A stretch of DNA of 64,000 nt, taken from positions 46,569,100 to 46,633,099 of the forward strand of contig CM066984.1 in the NCBI GenBank assembly GCA_033977485.1, given 5' to 3'. Source of the DNA: Hydrangea macrophylla (lineage: Eukaryota > Streptophyta > Magnoliopsida > Cornales > Hydrangeaceae). This document shows positions 1 through 12,049 of the stretch, piece after piece (position 1 is the first letter of the stretch; each line of letters begins with the position of its first letter). The notes beneath the pieces were generated by a model that made no database searches, was not told the origin of the DNA, and was given only the letters and a program-made list of their open reading frames with translations. The translations under genes were made by a program, and so were the position numbers.

Positions 1-428
1 ATAAGATATTCTAACAAGTTTGATCGATCAAAGTAACTTCGATCGCTTGAGAGCAGATCGGCCAATTTTGATCGATTGAGACTGATTGAATCGATTGAAA
101 TGGATACCATGTCATAAATGTATGTCGACAGGGTTTCGATTGCTTGAGAAGGGTTTCATTGCTTGAACCAAGAACTTATTGATTGCTTGAAACAACTTCG
201 ATCGCTTGAAACTGAAACTTCAAGTATGGACAAGGTTTTGATACAGAATCTCATGTATTATTATACACTTCAAAAATACAGTGCATTACAGTTTCTCATC
301 GCATTGTAATTGGTTTTTAAGCTCCCACCAATCATTGTTGCTTTTCAATCCTTGTGGATTCGACACCGTACTTCCAATATACTACGTTTTTAATAGGGTT
401 AACAAAGAACTTAATTTTGACGTAATCA
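1..428 (+). repeat. 3' part of a degraded Athila/Tat-like LTR
   Basis: This AT-rich stretch is read as the end of an LTR. Bases about 290-428 closely match 27855-27992, and both copies end in GACGTAATCA. A primer-binding-site-like sequence follows four bases after 428. Bases 20-230 carry about seven degenerate copies of a short TCGATYGCTTGA motif. The LTR start lies outside the window and no TATA box is visible, so part of the promoter region is probably deleted. The open frame at 281-676 runs from LTR into untranslated leader and is not a gene. Confidence 0.55.
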
Positions 429-431
429 AAA

Positions 432-449
432 TGGTGACGTTGCCAGGGC
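432..449 (+). other. Degenerate primer binding site, Athila/Tat type
   Basis: The sequence TGGTGACGTTGCCAGGGC matches the common Athila/Tat primer binding site at 14 of 18 positions. It lies just downstream of the LTR end. This fixes the plus orientation of the outermost remnant. Confidence 0.55.
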
Positions 450-1944
450 TTATGTATGATTGGGACATCTTTTTGGTATTGACTGTTGGCTTATGCTTAT
501 TTCTTATCTTGTGGCATGTCAATATTTCTTTTCTTGCCTCATTTCTATTCTTTCATTTTTTTGATACTAACATTGCAGGTACATGTAATTATCGCTTGCT
601 TCCGGTAATATTGTTCCTCCCTTTGCACTTTCTAGTTTCATTGAGAACAATGTTCGGTTCTAGTTGGGGGATGTAAGAGTTATCTCTCTCATTGCATTTT
701 AGTCTCATTTCTTTCGTTCTCCTTGACAGTTATCTCTCTCACTGTATTTTAGTCTCATTTCTTTTGTTCTCCATCTTGAAAAAAAAATTAAATAAAAAAT
801 AAAAATTTGGACTTTGCCCCGTGTTTTCAATGATTTTAGTATAGTTTTCCTATTCTAATGCCGAGCGATAACACTTGTCTCAAGTTTTTCTTTTGATGTT
901 AATACTTGACACTTGTTGAATCCTACTAGTCCTATAACTATCTCGAGTATCGGGAACTTCATAATGTTCAAATCTTGGATCCTGTAGAAACAACTGCATG
1001 GTAACTTATAAAAGGATGAGTTTAATGAAATTATTACCCGAAAATCGATCAGAACACATGTGGAGACTTTTACCCCGTGTGATTTTGTGCCATTCTCCAT
1101 TCTTGAGTGTTACACACACAAATTCGCTTTTGTACAAAAATGTATCAAAGTCGTTAATTTCATTTTTTTCTTGTTTGATCGTGCATTAGAGGAAACTCTT
1201 GTGAATTTAAAATTCTAGTTCAATGTCATACTAGTGGAGAGCAAAGAATCACAATAACCCAAGGAAAGGATTTTAGGCCCCATTTTCACCAATTTCTCCC
1301 CTTTTACCCTCCATACCATCCCATCACTCCATTTCTCCATATAATTCCTTTGTTCGTGTTTAAATACGTTCTTGGGAAATTGTTGCATAAAGGCATGCTC
1401 TTAGTTCTAAATGGAATTGAGTCGTGATTGTCAGGAGAATACTAAGAAAAGAGTAAAGAGAAAAGAAAAGCTTAGAAAAGAAAAGAAATAGAAAAAGAAA
1501 AAAAGAAAAAAAATAGAGCTTTATGAAGAAAAAAAAAAGAGTACTTCTCCCTTACGGTTAAAGAAATAATTGTTGCCTGCTCGTCCCTAGCATTGTTTAG
1601 TACTTGTGCATCCTCATGAACCCAAGTTCATTCCCAAAATACTTCTTTACCCCACCTCTTATACCTTATCACACTTCTTTTCACATTTTAACCTTTCCAT
1701 GACCTAGTTGATCCTCGAAATTTTGATTCGAAACTCGAGACGGATGTGATGAAAAGTTTAGAATTTTTTCTTCACCACCTCCAATGCATGGTATCTTTCA
1801 TGAGATTAGTTTTACCCATTTTACAAAGATTAACGTTTTTTCATACTTGACATGTGTGTGCTTTGCATTCCATTTTCCATTACTCTTTGCCCGCATGGCC
1901 CAAGTGTATTGCTCGATTCGAGTGTTTCAATTTTGAGAGCAATC
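450..1944 (+). other. Non-coding leader remnant of the outermost retroelement
   Basis: About 1.5 kb between the primer binding site and the insertion point of solo LTR A. It is T-rich with a purine-rich run (about 1436-1540). Short open frames (855-1189, 1852-2046) have no recognisable family. Long leaders of this kind are usual in Athila/Tat elements. The sequence resumes at 26137 after the nested insertions. Confidence 0.4.
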
Positions 1945-2502
1945 TATAACAACCCTAAAATTTCTAAGAGTCTATATGATTATTTAAATTATTATTTTTC
2001 AGTTAGGAATATTGTATGGGTGTGCCTAGGTAAGACACGTGTTTAAAAATTTTAAGTTTGGAGAACCCATGAATTAAGTTGCTAGTAAGCATATTTAATT
2101 TGTTAGTAATACCAGCAATATTTCCTCGGTTGCTTTTGTATTAAAATTTCTAATGCTTTCATTATTATTATGACATTAGATTTCGAGCTTTAATTAAATT
2201 GTATGATAGATTATTGTATGACCGAGTTACAATTTTTGTAGAATGATGAGTTTAGTTTTGAGTAGTGTTTAGGGGCCCATAAGTAAGTTAATTAGTGAAT
2301 TTAACATGAGAATTAAATACCTGGGGCATGGGTACCCTTTGGGCTAGTTGTTAAAGTATTTTGAAATACATTTCGGGCCCATATGTGTGTCTTTTGGGAG
2401 CCCACTAGCCTAAACTCGGGAATTAGCTTAATTATATCATTAAGAGTTTATATGTACCCACCTTTAGAATGAAAACAAACCTTAGCCCCAATACACTTCT
2501 AA

Positions 2503-2507
<5 letters not shown>

Positions 2508-2566
<59 letters not shown>
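2508..2566. repeat. (AG)n microsatellite in solo LTR A
   Basis: An almost pure AG run of about 58 bp. Solo LTR B has a shorter GA-rich run at a similar relative position (29655-29716), so the seed was probably present in the ancestral LTR. Confidence 0.95.
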
Positions 2567-2569
<3 letters not shown>

Positions 2570-3847
2570 CAGAAAAAGAAAAGTGAAAGAGAAGAGGAGA
2601 GGGCTGTAGGATTTTTGCACGTCCATCATTATCTTCATCATATTCATCATCTTCTCAATAGTTTCATAAATGGTGAGTTAATCATTTGTTTCATTCGTTT
2701 CATTTCATTTTCGTTATGATTTCTCTCGATTAGAATAGGTAGAGTAAATCAGTAGAGGACCCATGAAATCATGTTAGAGTATGTATATATAGGTGTATGT
2801 ATAGATATGTATGTTCGTTATTAGTGGATTTAAACTTTGAGATTTATTTGATGATTTTCAGATTTATTAAACGAGCTCGAATCTGTATGAGAGAAAAATT
2901 ATAAATAATTCGTACATTGATTTTTTTAAAATTCTGCCCACTAGTCCTTTGTAAAACACAATTCTGCACATTTTTTGTCTAATGGTGTTTTCCATGATTC
3001 TGCACCGTTTGGGCAAAAATTGACAATTATAGTAACAGTGAACAAATGGCTCATTGAATATTTTACACTATAGAGAATATGATTTCTTATTACGTGCTTC
3101 ATGTATGCTAATATTGAATGTTTTGCTGAGGTAACTGTACCTAAAATAATTGGCTGTATAATGTGAAAATTTTGATGAAATATAAACTAGTTACGTTGAA
3201 TAGTATAATGGTGATCTTGTAATTCGATCGAAAAATTTTATGGAACCATTGTTATGAGTAAATTGATAAAACCCTATACTGTGAGAAATTGGAATGCATC
3301 TAAAAGTTAGAGATGTGATTGGACTATGACGAGATGGAACTATGTGGTAAACGTGAATTAAAAAAAAAAGAGAATAATATGAACGATAAAAGATAAGGAC
3401 AACATAATTCCTTTAGTGTTCACCGCACCCTGTTGTGTGATATATTGTAATACCTGTAATTTCTCTACGTGCAATAATACGAGTTTTATGAATTTCTATA
3501 TCTGGTCTATTATTACATTATTATTTTATTTGTGTGACTGTATCAGTGTAATGTAATTACTAATTAGACTATAATCATTGCACTGACTCGACCGTAATTA
3601 GAATTAACTTAGTCCCGTAACCAGACCCAGACATTAGAAATAATACCCGATTGCACGTAAATCGAGATTGACACGCATATCAAGAATATTTGCACGCAAA
3701 CCGAGGTAGTGGCACAAAACTCGAGGTGGACCCCACATGGCCGACCACATGGCACCACCTCCCTTGCCACCTGTCCACCTCTAGGACACTTGTCCATGCA
3801 TGTACACTCTAGCACATGCATGGTGACACATATCCCACCACCATCTC

Positions 3848-3855
3848 TATATAAA
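3848..3855 (+). promoter_or_regulatory. TATA box of the chromovirus 5' LTR
   Basis: TATATAAA about 400 bp into the LTR, conserved at 22106-22113 in the 3' LTR. The position suits an LTR promoter. Assignment is by motif and conservation only. Confidence 0.6.
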
Positions 3856-5301
3856 CATGCCTATATTCATGCATTACACCCTTGGCCATTTACAATCTGC
3901 ATATAGAGTTAGAGAGAGCTAGGAGATGAACTCCATGGAGAGATAAGAGATACATGGAGATGGAGAAGAAGAACTAGGAAGAAGTCTCCACCATTGAGGT
4001 TGTGTTCAAGCTTCCTAAGCTCAAATCCAAAGCCCAAGCTCAATTTCAAGTTTAAGTGAGTATTCTAACTCACTTTAGAACCTATGTAGTATGTAGTAAT
4101 GTTTATTATGTGCTTGATGTTGATAGTTTGAGAGATCCATGCCATGCAAGATAAATTTTCAAATCTGGGAAGCAGAAACTTCCAGCAGAGTGTTGTTTAG
4201 TAAAACAAACATTTTGAGCAGTAAACAAATGGTAATGAGTCTAGGTTTTTTTGTGGAGAAATCTAACTCATTTATCTACAAATAACTCTTCTATAGCTTA
4301 GTCTGAAAATCAAATCTTTATAGGTGAAATGTACATGCAACGAAGTGCTTTAAATCTGAGAAACAGAAACCTCCAGCAGAATGTAGTTTAGTAAAATGAG
4401 TGTTTCAAGCAGCTCCGAAATCTGCATTAAGCTAGGTTTTTTTGTGGAGAAAGCTAACTCATTTATCTACAAATAACTCTTTTATAGCCTGGTCTAAAAA
4501 TGACCCCTTAATAGGTGAAATGCACATGTAACGCAGTACTATAAATCTGGGACAGAGCAGTCCGAAAATACATAAATGTCTAAGTAAAATAAATATTTTG
4601 AGTAGCTCAAAAATGTAATTGAAGCTAGATTTTTTTGTACATGAAGCTAATCTAATTATCTACAATGTTCTAGTTTTGAGTTTGATCTAAAAATAAATTT
4701 ATCATGCCCAAATAAATCATATCAATTCAGTCAATATAGTAAAATTAATTCCTGGCAATAACAACTTGTATGATGTGTTTATTATTGATGCTTGCTTTCC
4801 GGTACCTATGTGGTTATGGATATCTTGTGTTATGGTAGTGCTATCGCTTATATGAGTATGTTAAGGGTTTCATCTATATGGTTATTGATATCAAATCCAT
4901 GTTATAGATCCACGAGCTACACGCTAGGTTTCCGTTGTTATGAATATAATGTGATGACCATAGAGAGTTCATACCCAAGCTATAAGTATGTTGTACGGCA
5001 TGATTATTGCGTGTAGACACCCCATTTTGTCGGCTATTAGATTTAGGAGACCCATAGCTTGGTGGTTCATAATGATCGTAAAAGACTCAAAAGGACTCTC
5101 GGAAGTCAGCTCTATCTCTCAGAATGCTCAGAATGACCAAAATGCCCCTAAAAGCCCGAAAACTCCCAGATTTGGTCCCAAAGTTCTGAAAACATGATAC
5201 GTCGTAAGAAAAGTGATAAAATGTGTTTTTAAGAAAAATCGGATGAAATCGTCAGCTCCCAGAGACTCCCGGAAGTCCCGGAAGTTCTCGGAAAGTCCCC
5301 G

Positions 5302-5508
5302 TTGACCGGTTTGACCAAGGTTTGACTAGGTTTGACCAGGTTTAACCAAAATCGTCCGAATTCACCAAAATTATTCTAAATCATAAAAAAGGTGTTAAAA
5401 CAAGTTCCAAAAGAAAATCGAGCGAAAACATCAGCTCCCGGGAACTCCCGGAGGTTTCCAGAACTTCCCGGGAATCCCAGGTTTGACCAGTTTGACCAAA
5501 ATTTGACT
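5302..5508 (+). promoter_or_regulatory. Cluster of W-box cores (TTGAC) in the LTR
   Basis: TTGAC cores occur at 5302, 5311, 5322, 5332, 5483, 5492 and 5503, in two bursts within a duplicated CAGCTCCC/CTCCCGGAAG region. TTGACC/T is the core bound by plant WRKY factors. The cluster is about 560 bp upstream of a TATA box. Function as an enhancer is inference. Confidence 0.4.
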
Positions 5509-5870
5509 TCGGAACCGGGGCGCCGAAACAATTTTCAAATATTTTTCATGGATACTAGAGGTCAATAGCTTTCCAACGGTATGTCATACATAATTTCGGG
5601 ATTTAAAACGAATTTATTATGAATTTCCAAAGGTGAAAAAAGGCGATCAAATCGGCTTTTATCGCGAATACCGCAAAACTTTTCAAGGTGACCTATCCCC
5701 GAACTATTTTTTATGTAAAGTAGACTCCATTACCTTTGCAACGGTATATCATAACCTCAATTTGGAGTTCGTACGCATTTTCTGTGAATTTCGGACGAAA
5801 TAGGGCCTTTTTGCGAATACCGGAATTTCAGGGGGGCTAAACAGCATTATCTGGACGAAGGGAGGAGCAG

Positions 5871-5907
5871 TGCCGCCGCGGCACTGGCCCACTGCCGCCG
5901 CGGCACT
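5871..5907. promoter_or_regulatory. Two GC-rich dyads containing GCC-box cores
   Basis: TGCCGCCGCGGCACT occurs twice, starting at 5871 and 5893, each with a GCCGCC core and a palindromic TGCCGCGGCA centre. GCCGCC is the core of the ERF-bound GCC box. The GC content stands out from the AT-rich surroundings. Confidence 0.4.
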
Positions 5908-6062
5908 CCCCTCCAGAACAGTGAGTTTTTGTAATTTCTTTTGGGGTCCCATTTTGATTAATTAAAAACCAAAACGACGTAGTTTTGATTCCCAGCTTAT
6001 TTTGGACCAATGGGAGACCATTTTAAACTTTTTAAAACTCCATTTACCACCCCTCCTTTGCC

Positions 6063-6069
6063 TATAAAA
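6063..6069 (+). promoter_or_regulatory. TATA box of the long solo LTR
   Basis: TATAAAA following a C/T-rich stretch, with a purine-rich leader after it. It gives the plus orientation of the LTR and lies downstream of the W-box and GCC-box clusters. Confidence 0.5.
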
Positions 6070-6713
6070 GAAGCCATTTACTTCCATTTAGGGGAGAGAC
6101 ATGGAAGCTTAGAGAAAGCTTAGGAAGAAACTCTAGGGAAATATAGAGAGAGAAAGAGAAGAAGTAGTCTTCTTCTTCCATTTTTTTCCAATCAAAGTGA
6201 GTTCTAATCTTGTTTTCCTCCACCATTTTTCTATATACTTCATCATCAATATACCCAATCACCATTCTTGAGCATTCTTAAGTTAGGAAGCTACTTCCAT
6301 GTCCAAATGTCAAAATCTATGAGTGAAACACCAAGCTACAAGTCCAAAATCATATTGATTGTCATCTATTGATTGTTATTTACTTGCTTGTTCATATTAT
6401 GTTCATCTCTTCTTAATCTCATTTCTTTTTATTTTCTTTATTTACTTACTAGTTCATCATCATCTAAGTGATGACATGAAGTTTGGGGTGAGTGAATCCT
6501 TATGGATAGTAGCTCTTGACCTCAAAAACATGTTTGATAGATGATGATCATAACCTCAATACTTCCAAGATGTTCTTGAAATGTATTGAAGTTATGTCCA
6601 AAATAAAAATGAATCTCTCCAATAATATTGGGAGTTCTTTGATGATTCAAGGTTGGATGAGGTTATAAGTGGTCACATGGTCATCTCAAGAGTTTAAGTT
6701 CATGCTTTATTTC

Positions 6714-7876
6714 TGTGACGCCCCGATTTTCATTACCAAAAATAAAAGAAATATTTACATTAAAATTGTAAATAGCCAAGTGTATTTTAAAACAACAAAA
6801 ATATTTACACTTGAGTGTCCAAAAATTACAATTTAATTCGTTTACACGGCTAGGACCCAAATAACTCCAACCCACACGGTACTCTAATGTACTCCAATTT
6901 GACTGCTACCAATGGTACCTGCATCTAAAATAACACACGGGGAAGTATACAATATGACAGGAATAATAAGGGCTCAAAAGTACAATGAACAACCACAACG
7001 GATCAAATAAAATAAATCAATCACTCAACCCACCACGTTCACACCATTTACCCGCTCACCCACAAGAGCATCATACCAGGTTCCTCTTGGTCACATAGCA
7101 AAGAGTCACCTCACCTCACCTCACCCGTCACCATTCCTCGGTCCCTGAGGCCTGTTGGACTGTTGGTAGGTGCTCCTTACTCATGACCCTTTAGTCCCAT
7201 AGCACTTAGCCAAAATAATATTTTAATAATATTTAACCAAAAAAAGACATGGATTCCAAGAAAAGACAACATATGCAAAGAGAGTACAAATAGGGATGAC
7301 AAGAAAATACTCCAGAGATTTAAGAGCATATTGTACACAACCCCGTACCTTAAAAATAATGTTGATCACTTTCTCCACTCTCTGAATATATATATATATG
7401 TGTGAATATATATAACTATATGGGTGTGGATCAATATATGTGTGTGTAATAATTTCTGTGTGTATGTGTGATGTTGCCGAGATAGAGAGGCAGTGGAGAG
7501 AATGAGAGTGCTCAGAGAGTTGGTGAGGAATTGTTATGAGGTGTTGGTGTGTATATATAATCTATATAGTGCTTGAGCACTAAGCATATAATATACACCA
7601 TACACTTTCACACACACTGCGCACCAAAATTGTTTGGGCACTAATCATATAAATATATATATAGTACACATGCACCTAATCATATAAATATATATATAGT
7701 ACACATGCACCACTGCGCACTAATTTGAGTGGTTTCCAACATTCTAATGAGGAATTCACATGTGTGTTGAGCTCACGCGATGATACACACACACAGGTAA
7801 AATTTCACTGTATAAATTTTAAATATGGTATATTTTTTTATTATTAAAAAGCGAAAATAAAATACGGGGTATTACA
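6714..7876 (-). repeat. Array LTR 1 (1163 bp)
   Basis: First LTR of the array, starting TGTGACGCC and ending ATTACA on the plus strand. It differs from the other three by a T for A in the AAATTTCACTG segment (about 7803) and by the shortest (AT)n tract. Confidence 0.88.
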
Positions 7877-8097
7877 CTCTACCCTCCTTAAAAGAATTTC
7901 GTCCGCGAAATTAAAGTATAAATATTTTGACAAACAACTTGAAATTTCAAAAGAATTTTTTATTTTTTTTTTTAATTTTTTTTTATATAGACAAAAATCC
8001 AAATAGTACAAATAAATAGTACTACCCTCATTGATTCCCCCAGGCGATGTGGAACTAAGTCCTACATTTCCGGCTGGGTACAGGCTCTGATACCATT
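7877..8097 (-). other. Array internal region 1 (221 bp)
   Basis: The polypurine-like tail is at the low-coordinate end (7877-7915) and the primer binding site complement GCTCTGATACCA is at 8084-8095. It contains poly-T/A runs and no codons of any known family. Confidence 0.88.
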
Positions 8098-9262
8098 TGT
8101 GACGCCCCGATTTTCATTACCAAAAATAAAAGAAATATTTACATTAAAATTGTAAATAGCCAAGTGTATTTTAAAACAACAAAAATATTTACACTTGAGT
8201 GTCCAAAAATTACAATTTAATTCGTTTACACGGCTAGGACCCAAATAACTCCAACCCACACGGTACTCTAATGTACTCCAATTTGACTGCTACCAATGGT
8301 ACCTGCATCTAAAATAACACACGGGGAAGTATACAATATGACAGGAATAATAAGGGCTCAAAAGTACAATGAACAACCACAACGGATCAAATAAAATAAA
8401 TCAATCACTCAACCCACCACGTTCACACCATTTACCCGCTCACCCACAAGAGCATCATACCAGGTTCCTCTTGGTCACATAGCAAAGAGTCACCTCACCT
8501 CACCTCACCCGTCACCATTCCTCGGTCCCTGAGGCCTGTTGGACTGTTGGTAGGTGCTCCTTACTCATGACCCTTTAGTCCCATAGCACTTAGCCAAAAT
8601 AATATTTTAATAATATTTAACCAAAAAAAGACATGGATTCCAAGAAAAGACAACATATGCAAAGAGAGTACAAATAGGGATGACAAGAAAATACTCCAGA
8701 GATTTAAGAGCATATTGTACACAACCCCGTACCTTAAAAATAATGTTGATCACTTTCTCCACTCTCTGAATATATATATATATATGTGTGAATATATATA
8801 ACTATATGGGTGTGGATCAATATATGTGTGTGTAATAATTTCTGTGTGTATGTGTGATGTTGCCGAGATAGAGAGGCAGTGGAGAGAATGAGAGTGCTCA
8901 GAGAGTTGGTGAGGAATTGTTATGAGGTGTTGGTGTGTATATATAATCTATATAGTGCTTGAGCACTAAGCATATAATATACACCATACACTTTCACACA
9001 CACTGCGCACCAAAATTGTTTGGGCACTAATCATATAAATATATATATAGTACACATGCACCTAATCATATAAATATATATATAGTACACATGCACCACT
9101 GCGCACTAATTTGAGTGGTTTCCAACATTCTAATGAGGAATTCACATGTGTGTTGAGCTCACGCGATGATACACACACACAGGTAAAATTACACTGTATA
9201 AATTTTAAATATGGTATATTTTTTTATTATTAAAAAGCGAAAATAAAATACGGGGTATTACA
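8098..9262 (-). repeat. Array LTR 2 (1165 bp)
   Basis: Second LTR, nearly identical to LTRs 3 and 4 apart from (AT)n length near 8770. Confidence 0.88.
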
Positions 9263-9483
9263 CTCTACCCTCCTTAAAAGAATTTCGTCCGCGAAATTAA
9301 AGTATAAATATTTTGACAAACAACTTGAAATTTCAAAAGAATTTTTTATTTTTTTTTTTAATTTTTTTTTATATAGACAAAAATCCAAATAGTACAAATA
9401 AATAGTACTACCCTCATTGATTCCCCCAGGCGATGTGGAACTAAGTCCTACATTTCCGGCTGGGTACAGGCTCTGATACCATT
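9263..9483 (-). other. Array internal region 2 (221 bp)
   Basis: Appears to be the same sequence as internal region 1, with a primer binding site at the high-coordinate end. Confidence 0.88.
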
Positions 9484-10654
9484 TGTGACGCCCCGATTTT
9501 CATTACCAAAAATAAAAGAAATATTTACATTAAAATTGTAAATAGCCAAGTGTATTTTAAAACAACAAAAATATTTACACTTGAGTGTCCAAAAATTACA
9601 ATTTAATTCGTTTACACGGCTAGGACCCAAATAACTCCAACCCACACGGTACTCTAATGTACTCCAATTTGACTGCTACCAATGGTACCTGCATCTAAAA
9701 TAACACACGGGGAAGTATACAATATGACAGGAATAATAAGGGCTCAAAAGTACAATGAACAACCACAACGGATCAAATAAAATAAATCAATCACTCAACC
9801 CACCACGTTCACACCATTTACCCGCTCACCCACAAGAGCATCATACCAGGTTCCTCTTGGTCACATAGCAAAGAGTCACCTCACCTCACCTCACCCGTCA
9901 CCATTCCTCGGTCCCTGAGGCCTGTTGGACTGTTGGTAGGTGCTCCTTACTCATGACCCTTTAGTCCCATAGCACTTAGCCAAAATAATATTTTAATAAT
10001 ATTTAACCAAAAAAAGACATGGATTCCAAGAAAAGACAACATATGCAAAGAGAGTACAAATAGGGATGACAAGAAAATACTCCAGAGATTTAAGAGCATA
10101 TTGTACACAACCCCGTACCTTAAAAATAATGTTGATCACTTTCTCCACTCTCTGAATATATATATATATATATATATGTGTGAATATATATAACTATATG
10201 GGTGTGGATCAATATATGTGTGTGTAATAATTTCTGTGTGTATGTGTGATGTTGCCGAGATAGAGAGGCAGTGGAGAGAATGAGAGTGCTCAGAGAGTTG
10301 GTGAGGAATTGTTATGAGGTGTTGGTGTGTATATATAATCTATATAGTGCTTGAGCACTAAGCATATAATATACACCATACACTTTCACACACACTGCGC
10401 ACCAAAATTGTTTGGGCACTAATCATATAAATATATATATAGTACACATGCACCTAATCATATAAATATATATATAGTACACATGCACCACTGCGCACTA
10501 ATTTGAGTGGTTTCCAACATTCTAATGAGGAATTCACATGTGTGTTGAGCTCACGCGATGATACACACACACAGGTAAAATTACACTGTATAAATTTTAA
10601 ATATGGTATATTTTTTTATTATTAAAAAGCGAAAATAAAATACGGGGTATTACA
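9484..10654 (-). repeat. Array LTR 3 (1171 bp)
   Basis: Third LTR, with the longest (AT)n tract (about 10155-10178). Confidence 0.88.
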
Positions 10655-10875
10655 CTCTACCCTCCTTAAAAGAATTTCGTCCGCGAAATTAAAGTATAAA
10701 TATTTTGACAAACAACTTGAAATTTCAAAAGAATTTTTTATTTTTTTTTTTAATTTTTTTTTATATAGACAAAAATCCAAATAGTACAAATAAATAGTAC
10801 TACCCTCATTGATTCCCCCAGGCGATGTGGAACTAAGTCCTACATTTCCGGCTGGGTACAGGCTCTGATACCATT
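10655..10875 (-). other. Array internal region 3 (221 bp)
   Basis: Third internal segment, with the same primer binding site and purine-tract arrangement as the other two. Confidence 0.88.
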
Positions 10876-12044
10876 TGTGACGCCCCGATTTTCATTACCA
10901 AAAATAAAAGAAATATTTACATTAAAATTGTAAATAGCCAAGTGTATTTTAAAACAACAAAAATATTTACACTTGAGTGTCCAAAAATTACAATTTAATT
11001 CGTTTACACGGCTAGGACCCAAATAACTCCAACCCACACGGTACTCTAATGTACTCCAATTTGACTGCTACCAATGGTACCTGCATCTAAAATAACACAC
11101 GGGGAAGTATACAATATGACAGGAATAATAAGGGCTCAAAAGTACAATGAACAACCACAACGGATCAAATAAAATAAATCAATCACTCAACCCACCACGT
11201 TCACACCATTTACCCGCTCACCCACAAGAGCATCATACCAGGTTCCTCTTGGTCACATAGCAAAGAGTCACCTCACCTCACCTCACCCGTCACCATTCCT
11301 CGGTCCCTGAGGCCTGTTGGACTGTTGGTAGGTGCTCCTTACTCATGACCCTTTAGTCCCATAGCACTTAGCCAAAATAATATTTTAATAATATTTAACC
11401 AAAAAAAGACATGGATTCCAAGAAAAGACAACATATGCAAAGAGAGTACAAATAGGGATGACAAGAAAATACTCCAGAGATTTAAGAGCATATTGTACAC
11501 AACCCCGTACCTTAAAAATAATGTTGATCACTTTCTCCACTCTCTGAATATATATATATATATATATGTGTGAATATATATAACTATATGGGTGTGGATC
11601 AATATATGTGTGTGTAATAATTTCTGTGTGTATGTGTGATGTTGCCGAGATAGAGAGGCAGTGGAGAGAATGAGAGTGCTCAGAGAGTTGGTGAGGAATT
11701 GTTATGAGGTGTTGGTGTGTATATATAATCTATATAGTGCTTGAGCACTAAGCATATAATATACACCATACACTTTCACACACACTGCGCACCAAAATTG
11801 TTTGGGCACTAATCATATAAATATATATATAGTACACATGCACCTAATCATATAAATATATATATAGTACACATGCACCACTGCGCACTAATTTGAGTGG
11901 TTTCCAACATTCTAATGAGGAATTCACATGTGTGTTGAGCTCACGCGATGATACACACACACAGGTAAAATTACACTGTATAAATTTTAAATATGGTATA
12001 TTTTTTTATTATTAAAAAGCGAAAATAAAATACGGGGTATTACA
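10876..12044 (-). repeat. Array LTR 4 (1169 bp)
   Basis: Last LTR. It ends ATTACA and is followed directly by the target duplication ATTTC rather than by an internal region, which marks the array edge. Confidence 0.88.
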
Positions 12045-12049
12045 ATTTC

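Larger units (their letters stand above)
6714..12044 (-). mobile_element. Tandem array of a TRIM-like non-autonomous LTR element
   Basis: The order is LTR-INT-LTR-INT-LTR-INT-LTR with periods of 1384, 1386 and 1392 bp, and the TSD ATTTC (6709-6713, 12045-12049) flanks the whole array only. On the minus strand each LTR runs from TGTAATACCCCG to GGGGCGTCACA. Each 221-bp internal region starts with primer site TGGTATCAGAGC and ends in a chromovirus-like tail (GGACGAAATTCTTTTAAGG). There is no coding capacity. Units differ mainly in one (AT)n tract, so the array is young. The repeated minus-strand frame of 65 codons crosses the LTR/INT junction and is not a gene. Confidence 0.9.

Noticed and set aside
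281..676. 131-codon frame near the left edge, hydrophobic
   Set aside because: It spans an LTR end, the primer site and leader. The Phe/Leu richness reflects T-rich sequence, and the matching LTR at 27855 does not keep the frame.
6681..11037. A 64-65-codon minus-strand frame starting MGWSYLGPSR that occurs four times
   Set aside because: It recurs because the LTR recurs. In three copies it reads from LTR through the LTR end into the primer site, and in the first copy its end differs because the flank differs. No family resemblance.
6714..12044. Simple 1.38-kb satellite DNA
   Set aside because: TG/CA ends, primer site, polypurine tail and one flanking TSD fit an LTR-internal array better than an ordinary satellite.
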